Positions 23,991 to 31,912 of a DNA stretch of 64,000 nt are shown one piece after another (position 1 is the stretch's first letter; every line of letters starts with the position of its first letter). Under the pieces are notes generated by a model. The model was not told the origin of the DNA. It did no database searches and saw only the letters and a program-made list of their open reading frames with translations. This stretch comes from Actinopolymorpha singaporensis (GTDB lineage: Bacteria; Actinomycetota; Actinomycetes; Propionibacteriales; Actinopolymorphaceae): NCBI RefSeq assembly GCF_900104745.1, contig NZ_LT629732.1, positions 1,240,001-1,304,000 of the forward strand. Direction: 5' to 3'. A program made the position numbers and the translations under genes.

Positions 23991-25187
23991 ATGGGCCTTC
24001 GAGACATCTCGGACCCGGCGTGGAGGCGTGGCCTGGGACCTCGGCTGAGGTGGACGCTGCGGCCGATGCTCGCGCCGTTCGGGCCGGGCCGGCGTACGCG
24101 GCGGGCGGTCGGCGCGGCGGCCATCCTGGCGGTGGCGGCGTTCACCGCGGTGGTGATCAGCCCGACGAACGGCGAACTGTCCTCGAACGGTCCCACCTGG
24201 CCGATGGCCGCGCACCCCACCACGGACAACCCCGTCTCGCGTACCAACGGTTTCTACGTCGACCCGCACGGCCAGCCCACGGCCTGGGTGCGCGACAACC
24301 CGCACGACCCGCGCCGGTCCCTGATCGCGGAGGGGATCGCGCAGCGCCCGGTCGCCAGGTGGTTCCTGGGCGGCTGGGACGACGCCACCTCGGCGCGGGA
24401 GTACGCCACGGCCGCCGCACGGACACACCGGCTGCCGATCCTGGTGGCGTACAACATCCCGCGCCGCGACTGCGGCGGTTACAGCGCGGGCGGCGCGCCC
24501 ACCCCGGCGGCGTACCGCTCCTGGATCGACGGGCTGGCAGCCGGGATCGGCTCCCGGCCCGCGGTCGTGGTCCTCGAACCCGACGCGCTCGCCGGGCTGA
24601 CCTGCCTCCCGGCGGCGTGGCAGCGGGAGTACGACCGGCTGATCGCGTACGGCGTGGACCGGTTCCGCGCGGCGTCACCCGGGACCTGGGTGTACGTCGA
24701 CGCCGGGCACGCGGCCTGGGTACCGCCGGAGGAGATGGCCGAGCGGCTGCGCCGGGCGCACGTGGCGAACGCCCGCGGCTTCGCCCTGAACGTCTCCAAC
24801 TACCGGTCCACGGACGCGAACGTCGAGTACGGCCACGCGGTCGCCGACGCGCTCGCTGAGAAGGGGATCTCGTCGCGGTTCCTCGTCGACACCAGCCGCA
24901 ACGGCCGGCCGACGGAGGACGCGCAGTGGTGCAATCCACCCGGTCAGCGGGTCGGTCAGGTGCCGCGCCTCGGCGGCGCGAACGGGCTGGACATGCAGGT
25001 GTGGGCACGGCCACCCGGCGAGTCCGACGGGCAGTGTGGAGTCGGCGCGACCCTGCGGGCGGGCGAGTTCAGCCCTGCCCTCGCGTACTCGCTGCTCACC
25101 GAATCCGATCCGCCCGGCTGGCGGCCCGGCCTGGCGCTCGGTCTTCGCCGCGGGGCCGACCTGTGGGCGGTCCTGCGTACCAGTTGA
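23991..25187 (+). CDS. Glycoside hydrolase family 6 protein, membrane-anchored
   Basis: A 398-residue GH6 enzyme. A basic cytoplasmic tail and one hydrophobic helix (about 37-58, RRAVGAAAILAVAAFTAVVI) form a signal anchor. The catalytic barrel shows the GH6 signatures LVAYNIPRRDCGGYSAGG and VVLEPDALAG, where the Asp is the expected general acid. YVDAGHAAWV, FALNVSNYRS and WCNPPGQRVG follow. GH6 enzymes cleave beta-1,4-glucan with inversion. There is no carbohydrate-binding module, unlike secreted cellulases, so a role on the cell's own beta-glucan or on short oligomers is possible. GGGGAG lies before ATG 23991. Confidence 0.88.
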   Translation: MGLRDISDPAWRRGLGPRLRWTLRPMLAPFGPGRRTRRAVGAAAILAVAAFTAVVISPTNGELSSNGPTWPMAAHPTTDNPVSRTNGFYVDPHGQPTAWVRDNPHDPRRSLIAEGIAQRPVARWFLGGWDDATSAREYATAAARTHRLPILVAYNIPRRDCGGYSAGGAPTPAAYRSWIDGLAAGIGSRPAVVVLEPDALAGLTCLPAAWQREYDRLIAYGVDRFRAASPGTWVYVDAGHAAWVPPEEMAERLRRAHVANARGFALNVSNYRSTDANVEYGHAVADALAEKGISSRFLVDTSRNGRPTEDAQWCNPPGQRVGQVPRLGGANGLDMQVWARPPGESDGQCGVGATLRAGEFSPALAYSLLTESDPPGWRPGLALGLRRGADLWAVLRTS

Positions 25188-25256
25188 GCCGGCTCTGCTC
25201 CCCGGCCCCCGGCCCCCGGCTGCCGAAAACCGGTCGTGGTCGCGAGCGCGGCCCCC

Positions 25257-25269
25257 TATCTTGTGCGCC
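25257..25269 (+). promoter_or_regulatory. -10 hexamer for a leaderless methyltransferase transcript
   Basis: TATCTT (25257-25262) is followed by seven bases and GTG 25270. No Shine-Dalgarno sequence is present. This is the clearest case in the window of the leaderless arrangement. Confidence 0.5.
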
Positions 25270-25908
25270 GTGGCAACCCTGGGGCCCAGACCCGACCCGG
25301 AGTGTGATCCGAAGGAGGTCGTACGTCGCGGGTACGACGCGATCTCGTACGCCTACCGCGGTGACCATGGCGACGACCCGCGGTACGCGCAGTGGATCAG
25401 CGCGCTGACGGCCCGTGTCCCGGGTGGCGGCGCGGTGCTCGACCTGGGCTGCGGGTGCGGGGTGCCGGTGTCCAGGACGTTGAGCGAGGCGGGGTACGCG
25501 GTCACCGGTGTCGACCTCAGCGACGTCCAGATCGAGCGGGCGCGAGCCCTCGTTCCCGGCGCGACGTTCCTGCGGGCCGACGCGTCGGTGGTGGAGTTCC
25601 CACCCGGGTCCTTCGACGCGATCGTCTCCCTCTACGCGCTCATCCACATCCCGGTCGACGAGCAGCCGGCGCTGCTGGCCCGAATCGCGTCGTGGCTGCG
25701 GCCCGGCGGCTGGTTCCTCGCCACGACGGGCCACACTGCCTGGACCGGCTCGGAGGAGAACTGGCTCGGCGCACCCATGTGGTGGAGCCACGCCGACGCC
25801 GCTACGTACCGCGCGTGGCTGTCGCGGGCGGGGCTCACCGTCACCCGCGAGGAGTTCGTGTCCGAGGGCGACGGCGGGCACAGCCTGTTCTGGGCGCAGC
25901 GGACCTGA
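25270..25908 (+). CDS. Class I SAM-dependent methyltransferase
   Basis: A 212-residue Rossmann methyltransferase. Motif I is VLDLGCGCGVPVS, motif II has VTGVDLSDVQIERAR, and the SAM-ribose and adenine contacts are in FLRADASVVEFPPGSFDAIVSLYALIHIP. LRPGGWFLATTG follows. The acceptor is unknown. GTG 25270 is chosen because a -10 hexamer ends seven bases earlier; the longer frame overlaps the GH6 gene and lacks similarity. Confidence 0.87.
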   Translation: MATLGPRPDPECDPKEVVRRGYDAISYAYRGDHGDDPRYAQWISALTARVPGGGAVLDLGCGCGVPVSRTLSEAGYAVTGVDLSDVQIERARALVPGATFLRADASVVEFPPGSFDAIVSLYALIHIPVDEQPALLARIASWLRPGGWFLATTGHTAWTGSEENWLGAPMWWSHADAATYRAWLSRAGLTVTREEFVSEGDGGHSLFWAQRT

Positions 25909-25928
25909 CCGGCGTCCCCGGCCCCCGC

Positions 25929-25952
25929 CGGATTCTTCCGCGGAAGAATCCG
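25929..25952. terminator. Perfect 24-base palindrome between convergent genes
   Basis: CGGATTCTTCCG (25929-25940) is followed at once by its exact reverse complement (25941-25952). It lies in the 73-base gap between the methyltransferase and the converging rhodanese gene. It is probably a bidirectional terminator or cruciform; a dimeric-protein site is the alternative. There is no T-run. Confidence 0.5.
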
Positions 25953-25981
25953 CGCTCGCGACCAGGAACCCGCAGCACCGG

Positions 25982-26419
25982 TCAGCCGGACCGGGTGGGC
26001 AGGCCGGCGGCGGCCCAGGCGACGAAGCCGCCCTCGACGTCGGTGGCGCGGTGCAGGCCGAGATCCTGCAGCGCCGCCGCCGCGAGGCTGGACGTGTAGC
26101 CCTCCGAGCAGAGGACGAGAACCTCGACGTCGTACCCCGTCGCCTGCGGCAGCCGGGCCTCACTGGCCGGGTCGAACCGCCACTCCAGGACGTTCCGCTC
26201 GACCACCAGCGCGCCCGGCACCGCACCCTCGACGTGGCCCTCCCGCGCGCGCTGCTCGCCGGGGCGGATGTCGACCAGCACCGCGCCGGCCCGCACCCGG
26301 TCGTACGCCTGCTGCGGGCTGAGGCGGGTCAGCCGGGCGCGCGCCTGCGCGAGTACGTCGTCGATCGTGCGGCGGACGGGCGCGGCCCGCTCGGGCGTCG
26401 GGCGTACGGATGTGGTCAC
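25982..26419 (-). CDS. Rhodanese-domain sulfurtransferase
   Basis: A 145-residue single-domain rhodanese. It has AYDRVRAGAVLVDIRPGEQRAREGHVEGAV and the active-site loop VLVLCSEGYTSSLAAAAL with the persulfide-forming Cys. GGFVAWAAAGLPT ends the fold. It should move sulfane sulfur between donors and acceptors. Its start overlaps the cysteine dioxygenase stop (ATGA, 26416-26419), linking it to cysteine oxidation. Confidence 0.92.
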   Translation of the reverse strand: MTTSVRPTPERAAPVRRTIDDVLAQARARLTRLSPQQAYDRVRAGAVLVDIRPGEQRAREGHVEGAVPGALVVERNVLEWRFDPASEARLPQATGYDVEVLVLCSEGYTSSLAAAALQDLGLHRATDVEGGFVAWAAAGLPTRSG

Positions 26420-27042
26420 CAGTCGACTCCTGCGCGGTCGGAGGAAAGGACGGTCAGCCGCCGGTCCACCACGGCGTACCTCGTCATGGCGGTGAGTTCG
26501 GGCGCGTACGCGTGGATGCTGACGGCGGGCACGGCGCCGGAGTTGGCGACGTCATGGACATGCTCGTACCCGAAGCCGCGGACCTGACCCGCGGCGAAGT
26601 GCCGGCGGGTGGGACGTACGACGGTGCCGGGGCGGATCCCGCCACCGGCCGTCCCGCCACCGACCGTCGTGCCGCCGGCCGGGGTGACGGTGGCCGGGGT
26701 GACGGAGGTCTCGGTCAGCACGCCGCGCACCACCGTGAACGCGCCGAGCGCCTCGCCGTGGTCGTGCAGGCCGGTGCCCTGCCCGGGCAGCCAGCCGATC
26801 AGCCACACCTCGTGGTCGGGGTCGACGTCGAGGCGGGCGTACCAGCGTTCGTCGCCGTGACCGAACCGCAGCCGGTCCTGCCACAGTCGCGGCTCGGCGG
26901 CGATCCGGCGTACCAGCGCGGCGGCGGAGGCGACGCTGGGTACGTCGACGGTGAACCGCCCGCCCGCGTGGCGGCCGGCGGTGAAGGGGACGGAGGTGAA
27001 GGGGACGGAGGTGTCGCTGAAGTTCAGAGATGTCGCGGACAT
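26416..27042 (-). CDS. Cysteine dioxygenase
   Basis: A 208-residue cupin. The iron-binding 3-His site is suggested by GTGLHDHGEALGAFTVVRG and by the later YEHVHDVANSG. It should oxidise cysteine to cysteinesulfinate with O2. A Gly/Thr/Val-rich insert (TPATVTPAGGTTVGGGTAGGG) enlarges a loop between the two metal motifs. The N-terminus contains a duplicated TSVPF from a 15-base tandem repeat at 26981-27010. The gene lies 187 bases after the desulfurase-like gene and overlaps the rhodanese gene, consistent with one sulfur-metabolism unit. Confidence 0.9.
   Translation of the reverse strand: MSATSLNFSDTSVPFTSVPFTAGRHAGGRFTVDVPSVASAAALVRRIAAEPRLWQDRLRFGHGDERWYARLDVDPDHEVWLIGWLPGQGTGLHDHGEALGAFTVVRGVLTETSVTPATVTPAGGTTVGGGTAGGGIRPGTVVRPTRRHFAAGQVRGFGYEHVHDVANSGAVPAVSIHAYAPELTAMTRYAVVDRRLTVLSSDRAGVDW
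26981..27010. repeat. 15-base tandem duplication in the cysteine dioxygenase gene
   Basis: GTGAAGGGGACGGAG occurs twice back to back, adding five residues in frame near the N-terminus. It is a recent-looking slippage duplication; effect on function is probably small. Confidence 0.7.
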
Positions 27043-27142
27043 GGGTGTCTCCGGAGAACGAGTCGAGCCGACGGTGGGTTGCTCGAACCGCTGGTCCCAC
27101 GCCCGTGCCGGGCACGTGCCTTTCGGTCAGGTCAGCAGGGTG

Positions 27143-27170
27143 GACCAGCGGCGCACCGACACCGCTGGTC
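27143..27170. other. Inverted repeat between desulfurase-like gene and cysteine dioxygenase gene
   Basis: GACCAGCGG and CCGCTGGTC form a perfect 9-base stem with a 10-base loop in the 187-base intergenic space. It could attenuate read-through between the two genes, stabilise a processed mRNA end, or be an operator. No T-run follows on the minus strand. Confidence 0.4.
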
Positions 27171-27229
27171 GAAGTGGTCGCCCCGGCGCCCGTTCCAGAA
27201 GACGTCGAGCAGGGGCAGCAGGCGGCCGG

Positions 27230-28777
27230 TCACGGCCGGGCCTCGCGCTCGCACGGCGACGCGCCGCCGGTACCGGCGAACCCGCCCAGGGAGGTGATGC
27301 CGTCGGGACCGTCCGCCGTCACGCCCGCCCACTCCGGCACCGGCCGGGGATCGCCCACCGGCTCCCAGCGCCCGTCGACCACGGCGTACTCCCACCGCGA
27401 CCCGGCCACCAGAAGGTTCTCGACCGCGTCGGCGAGCCGGTCGACGTCGGCCAGCGTGGTGCCCACGCCGAAGCTAGCCCGCAGCGTCCCGTCGGGAGCC
27501 CCCAGCCGGGACAGCAGCGGGTGCGCGCAGAACTTCCCGTCGCGGACGCCGATGCCGTGCTCGGCGGACAGGTACGCCGCGACGAGTCCGGGGTGGTGGC
27601 CGTCGACGCTGAACGCCACCACGCCGATCGCGTCCGGGCTGTCCCGCCAGATCCGGTGCCGGCGGACGCCGGGCAGGGCGTCCAGCCGGTCGACCAGGCG
27701 GGCCCGCAGCGCCTCCTCGTGCGCGGCCAGCGCGCCGTCCGGCAGCGCCGCCAGCGTCTCGCAGGCCTGGCCGAGTGCCGCCGCGCCGAGCACGTTGGGG
27801 GTGCCGCCCTCGTGGCGTTGCGGGGCGTCCGCCCAGGTGGTGCCGGTGAGGGTGACCTCCCGGACGGCACCGCCGCCGGGAAGGTACGCCGGGGCCGCGT
27901 CCAGCCAGTCACGGCGGCCGACAAGGGCGCCGGACCCGAGCGGTGCGTAGAGCTTGTGCCCGGAGAACGCCACGTAGTCGACGGCGCTGGCGGTCAGGTC
28001 GATCCGCCGGTGGGGGGCGAGCTGTGCGGCGTCCAGGACGACGCGGGCGCCGGCCTGGTGCGCGGCGGCGACGATCTCGTCGAGCGGAAGCACCTCGCCG
28101 GTGACGTTGGACGCGCCGGTGACCGCGACCAGCGCGGCCGGCCGGGCGGCGAGCTCGGCCCGCAGGGCGACCAGCGTGGCCCGCTGTGTCGTACCGGCGA
28201 CCACGCACCGGTGCCGGCCGCGTCGCCACGGAAGCAGGTTGGCGTGGTGCTCGATGTCGAGGAAGAGCACGTCGCCGGCGTCCGAGGCGCCCGTGCCGTC
28301 CCTGTCGTCCCGGCCGCCGCCGGCCTCCTCGGTGCGGCCGGGCACGGACCGGGCCAGGAGGTTCAGCGCGTCGGTGGTGTTGCGGGTGAACACGACCACG
28401 TCGTCGGCGCGTGCTCCCACGAACGCCGCGACCTGGGCACGAGCATGTTCGTAGCGCGCGGTGCTGACCCGGGACGCATACCCCGCGCCCCGGTGCACGC
28501 TCGCGTAGTACGGCGCCACCTGCGCCAGGTGAGCGGCCACGTCGGCGAGGCAGGGTGCGCTCGCGGCGTAGTCGAGGTTGGCGTACGCCGTGGTCTCGCC
28601 GGTGACCAGCGGCACCGGGAGGCCGCCGCCCACCACGGGCAGCAGCGGAGCGGCACCCACGCCGGCCGCCGGAGCGGAACGAACGGCACCGGACGTCACC
28701 CGGTCGGCCGAGGACGGGAGCGGGATGTCGGGGGTACGGCGTTCGGGCCTGACGGCCACGGCACTCAGAAGAGTCAC
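27230..28777 (-). CDS. Class V aminotransferase-fold cysteine desulfurase-like protein
   Basis: A 515-residue PLP enzyme. The PLP Lys is in YVAFSGHKLYAPLGSG, with the phosphate/cofactor contacts FTRNTTDALN, LDIEHHANLLPW and VVLDAAQLAPHRR. A Cys at the position of the catalytic Cys of type II desulfurases is present in VRDGKFCAHPLL. It carries about 70 extra N-terminal residues and a C-terminal tail that SufS/CsdA lack. Sulfur removal from cysteine is the best guess. GTG 28775-28777 follows GAGGTG; a SAM-IV riboswitch ends about 39 bases upstream. The neighbours are cysteine dioxygenase and rhodanese. Confidence 0.85.
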   Translation of the reverse strand: MTLLSAVAVRPERRTPDIPLPSSADRVTSGAVRSAPAAGVGAAPLLPVVGGGLPVPLVTGETTAYANLDYAASAPCLADVAAHLAQVAPYYASVHRGAGYASRVSTARYEHARAQVAAFVGARADDVVVFTRNTTDALNLLARSVPGRTEEAGGGRDDRDGTGASDAGDVLFLDIEHHANLLPWRRGRHRCVVAGTTQRATLVALRAELAARPAALVAVTGASNVTGEVLPLDEIVAAAHQAGARVVLDAAQLAPHRRIDLTASAVDYVAFSGHKLYAPLGSGALVGRRDWLDAAPAYLPGGGAVREVTLTGTTWADAPQRHEGGTPNVLGAAALGQACETLAALPDGALAAHEEALRARLVDRLDALPGVRRHRIWRDSPDAIGVVAFSVDGHHPGLVAAYLSAEHGIGVRDGKFCAHPLLSRLGAPDGTLRASFGVGTTLADVDRLADAVENLLVAGSRWEYAVVDGRWEPVGDPRPVPEWAGVTADGPDGITSLGGFAGTGGASPCEREARP

Positions 28778-28815
28778 AACACACCTCACAGGTCTCCGGG
28801 GACCCGTGGGCGTGG

Positions 28816-28988
28816 GGTCCCGCGCTTGCCGCACCGGTCGGCGCGACCTGGTCCTCACCCGGGGCACCCCACCGCGGAGGAGGGTTGCCGGCCAGCAAGC
28901 CGGGGCTGGCGAGTCCCGCCCACCACGTGGCCGGCGCGGGTCGCGCGAGGGGCCGTGGTGGACGAGTCTCCTGCTGGCACTCGTGACC
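28816..28988 (-). ncRNA. SAM-IV riboswitch with enlarged P2 loop
   Basis: On the minus strand the conserved SAM-IV core reads, in order: GGTCACGAGTGCCAGC, GCCCCGGCTTGCTGGCCGGC, AACCCTCC, GCGGTGGGGTGCCCCGGGTG and GGACC. GTGCGGCAAGCGCGGGACC follows. P1 (GGTC/GGACC side), P2 (GCCAGC/GCTGGC) and the GCGGCAAGCGCGGG tail match the mycobacterial form I recall. Unlike it, about 64 bases are inserted in the P2 apical loop and fold into their own hairpin (CCACCACG/CGTGGTGG). Just downstream, GGGACCC (28821-28815) can pair with GGGTCCC (28804-28798), overlapping the aptamer's 3' end, a plausible expression platform. It should turn the sulfur operon off when SAM is abundant. Confidence 0.88.
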
Positions 28989-29026
28989 GGAAGTCACAGT
29001 AACGGCTGTCGGGAACGGCCGAAGAT

Positions 29027-30607
29027 ATGTCTCAGATACTGAAATCACAGTCTGCATTACGGACAAGCCGCGCTGGTGGGCTTCCGCGCACGCTTCCGAC
29101 CTGGGCTTTCGTGGTCGGCGTCCTCGTCCTCACCGCGGCCGTCTGGGCGGCACTCCAGCCCTCGGTCCCCTACCTCGGGCACGACGAGGCGGTCTACGCG
29201 GCCAAGGCGCGGTCCTGGCTCACCGGCGCGCCGAGCGCGCAGTGGGGGCCCCATCGTGCCCCGGGACTGCCGGCGCTCGGGTTCGTCGCGCTCGCGGTGC
29301 ACGAGAGCGTGGCGTCCGTTCGGGTCGTGGGGTTGCTGCTGGCACTGCTGGCGTTCGCGCTGTTCTGCTGGGCCGCAACCGGACTGCTCGGGCCCGCGCG
29401 CGGCATCGTGGCCGCCCTGCTCGTGCTGTCCGGGCCGGGTTTCCTACGCCGGATCCCGGAGTTCCTCACCGACATCGGGACCGCCGGGCTACTCGCCGGA
29501 GCGGCGTACTGCCTGCTCCGCGCCCAGGAAGGCGGCGCGGTGCCGGCCCGGCGTGCCGGACCCCATCGGGCGGGTGGCCGCGACCGGTGGGTACCGGCCG
29601 CGGCCGGGTTCGCACTCGGCGCGTTCTACCTGCGGTACGGCGCGCTCGCCGGCATCCTCGCCCTCGCCCTCGCCGCCGTCGTGGCCTGGGGACCACGAGC
29701 CTGGCTGGCCCGGTGGCGCGGTCTGCTCGGCGCGGCCGCGCTGCTGGCGGTCGGGCTGGCGCCGCACCTCGTCGCCGCCGAACGCGTTACCGGGTCGCGG
29801 GTCGGCATGGTGCGGGCATCCGTCGGCGCCGGTCACCCGGAGGGGCTCGGGGGCCTGCTCACCTACGTGCGGATGTTCCCCGTGAAACTTGCCGGGCCGT
29901 GGGGCGGGGTGGTGATGGCCGCCGGTCTGGTGGCAGGGATGCTCGCGGCATGGCGGCTGGCCCGGCGCCGACCACGACCAGAGGACACCCGGACGGTGTT
30001 CGTGGTGCTCGCGGCCGTCGCGCTCGTCGTCTCGCTCGGGCTGGCCGCACACGGCGAGCCGAGGTTCGTGTTCTTGTCGGTGTTCCTGCTGACGCTGGCC
30101 GGCGTGGCAGTCCTGGCCGAGTGGGCGGGCGCCCGCGCGCGGCTGCTGCTCGGCGCGCTCGCCGCCGGTGCGGTGGCGACGATGCCGGTGACCGGCCTGC
30201 TCGTCGCCCGCGGACTGCACGACGTGACCAGCCAGCGGAAGTCGCTGGTGGCGGCGGCCGCGGAGCTGGCGGTGCAGTCCGGCGGGGTGGTCGGCCACTC
30301 GACGGGGTTCGCCGTGCCGACCAGGCGGTGTGTGGTGGTGACCGGCTACCAGCCCGAGGTCGGGTGGTACTCCGGCTGCGCGACCGCGAGCCTCGAACAG
30401 GTGCGCTCGGGGGAGCTGCCGCCGAACGCCCCGGTGTCGTACCTCGTGTTCGCGCGCGGACGGGACCAGCTCCCACCGGCGCGGGTCCGAAGGCTCGCGG
30501 CCGACCGCTCCGTCCGGGTGGTCGAGTTGCCCGCCGTGGGCTCGCTGGGTGCGGGGCGGCTGCTCACCGTAGGGGGTACGCCGTCGCGGACACCGGCACG
30601 CGGCTGA
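29027..30607 (+). CDS. GT-C fold glycosyltransferase (ArnT/PMT-like membrane protein)
   Basis: A 526-residue polytopic protein with about ten to eleven helices. The first extracellular loop has LGHDEAVYAAKARSWLTG, the acidic motif typical of lipid-sugar-dependent GT-C enzymes. A large C-terminal extracellular segment follows (about 420-526). It should transfer a sugar from a polyprenyl-phosphate donor to a protein or glycolipid outside the membrane; donor and acceptor are unknown. ATG 29027 has no strong Shine-Dalgarno sequence. It diverges from the riboswitch-controlled sulfur unit. Confidence 0.82.
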   Translation: MSQILKSQSALRTSRAGGLPRTLPTWAFVVGVLVLTAAVWAALQPSVPYLGHDEAVYAAKARSWLTGAPSAQWGPHRAPGLPALGFVALAVHESVASVRVVGLLLALLAFALFCWAATGLLGPARGIVAALLVLSGPGFLRRIPEFLTDIGTAGLLAGAAYCLLRAQEGGAVPARRAGPHRAGGRDRWVPAAAGFALGAFYLRYGALAGILALALAAVVAWGPRAWLARWRGLLGAAALLAVGLAPHLVAAERVTGSRVGMVRASVGAGHPEGLGGLLTYVRMFPVKLAGPWGGVVMAAGLVAGMLAAWRLARRRPRPEDTRTVFVVLAAVALVVSLGLAAHGEPRFVFLSVFLLTLAGVAVLAEWAGARARLLLGALAAGAVATMPVTGLLVARGLHDVTSQRKSLVAAAAELAVQSGGVVGHSTGFAVPTRRCVVVTGYQPEVGWYSGCATASLEQVRSGELPPNAPVSYLVFARGRDQLPPARVRRLAADRSVRVVELPAVGSLGAGRLLTVGGTPSRTPARG

Positions 30608-30675
30608 CGTGGGGGCGCCGGCGGGTGCCGGCGGACACCGGCGGACACCGGCTGGCGATCCGGGCAGGGTGCTGG

Positions 30676-30687
30676 CAGGCTCGGTCC
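30676..30687 (+). promoter_or_regulatory. -10-like hexamer directly before the ketopantoate reductase start
   Basis: CAGGCT (30676-30681) lies six bases before GTG 30688. The same spacing recurs at other genes here and is the main support for this upstream start. Confidence 0.35.
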
Positions 30688-31854
30688 GTGGCTTCGGATC
30701 ATCCCGGCAACACCGGCTCCTCGTCCTCTCCCTATGCCGCCGCGTCCGCGGCCGGGTCCTCGGCAGCTTCGCCGCCCACCTCGCCCGGGTACACCGGCGA
30801 CGTGCAGCGGTTCGTCGTGTACGGCGCGGGCGCGATCGGCGGCGTACTGGGTGCCCGGCTGCACGCGGCCGGCCACGAGGTCGTACTGATCGCGCGCGGT
30901 GCGCACCTGGCCGCGATCCGGGCCGGCGGCCTGCGGGTGGAGTCGCCCGACGGCAGCGAGACGTTGCGCATCCCCGCGGTCTCCGGTCCGGACGAGATCG
31001 ACTGGCGCCCGGGCGACGTCGTGTTGCTCGCGATGAAGAGCACCGACACCGAGGCTGCCGTACGCGCCCTCGCCGCCGTGGCCGACCCTGCGACGCCGGT
31101 GGTATGCGTGCAGAACGGCGTGGCCAACGAGCCCACCGTCCTGCGGCACTTCGCCAACGTCTACGGCGTGCACGTGATGTTCCCCGCGACCCACCTCACG
31201 CCCGGTGTGGTGCAGGCCCAGTCCGCTCCGGTGACCGGGATCCTCGATCTGGGCCGCTACCCGCGCGGGGTGGACGGGACGGCGGAGCGGATCGCCGCGG
31301 CCTTCCGGTCCGCGACGTTCGCCTGTGAGCCGCGGCCGGACATCATGCGCGGAAAGTACGTCAAACTGCTCGGCAACCTGGGCAACGCCATCGACGCGCT
31401 GTGCGGCCGGCCGAACGCCGACGACACCGATGACGCCGACGACCCCGACGGCGGTGACCCGCGGGAGATCGTCGAGCGGCTGCGCGCGGAGGGCACGGCG
31501 GTGCTCGAGGCGGCCGGCATCGAGTTCATGTCCTTCGCGGAGGACCGGGCCCGGCGGGGCGACCTGATCCAGGTCCGCCCGGTCAACGGGCAGGCCCGCA
31601 CGGGTAGCTCGTCGTGGCAGAGCCTGGCCAGGTCCACCGGGGCGATCGAGGCCGACCACCTGAACGGCGAGATCGTGCTGCTCGGCCGGCTGCACGGCGT
31701 ACCCACTCCGGCCAACGAGCTCGCCCGGCGGCTCGCCAACCAGGCGGCCAGGGCGGGCGATCCGCCCGGTTCGCTCCGGGTCGCGGACTTCTGGAAGCTG
31801 CTGGCGGCAGCCGAGGCAGCGGAGTCGGATGAGGCCGTACTCCCCAGGTCGTAG
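30688..31854 (+). CDS. 2-dehydropantoate 2-reductase family protein
   Basis: A KPR/PanE-type protein. The NADP-binding motif RFVVYGAGAIGGVLGARL begins about residue 41, followed by VVLLAMKSTDTEAAV, CVQNGVANE and the C-terminal domain with IMRGKYVKLLGNLGNAIDAL. The C-terminal half has an acidic insert (DDTDDADDPDGGD) and the catalytic Lys is in GKYVKLL. It may reduce ketopantoate for CoA synthesis or another 2-keto acid. With GTG 30688 (388 residues) it has a Ser/Ala-rich leader. GTG 30802 (350 residues) is an alternative that starts at the fold. I prefer 30688 for the -10 spacing. Confidence 0.83.
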   Translation: MASDHPGNTGSSSSPYAAASAAGSSAASPPTSPGYTGDVQRFVVYGAGAIGGVLGARLHAAGHEVVLIARGAHLAAIRAGGLRVESPDGSETLRIPAVSGPDEIDWRPGDVVLLAMKSTDTEAAVRALAAVADPATPVVCVQNGVANEPTVLRHFANVYGVHVMFPATHLTPGVVQAQSAPVTGILDLGRYPRGVDGTAERIAAAFRSATFACEPRPDIMRGKYVKLLGNLGNAIDALCGRPNADDTDDADDPDGGDPREIVERLRAEGTAVLEAAGIEFMSFAEDRARRGDLIQVRPVNGQARTGSSSWQSLARSTGAIEADHLNGEIVLLGRLHGVPTPANELARRLANQAARAGDPPGSLRVADFWKLLAAAEAAESDEAVLPRS

Positions 31855-31900
31855 CGAAGCCGCCCGCGCCGGACGGATGCCGACCGGCGGCCTGGTGACC

Positions 31901-31912
31901 TAGCGTTCCCTC
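31901..31912 (+). promoter_or_regulatory. -10 hexamer for a leaderless histidine-kinase transcript
   Basis: TAGCGT (31901-31906) lies six bases before GTG 31913, with no Shine-Dalgarno sequence. Confidence 0.45.
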
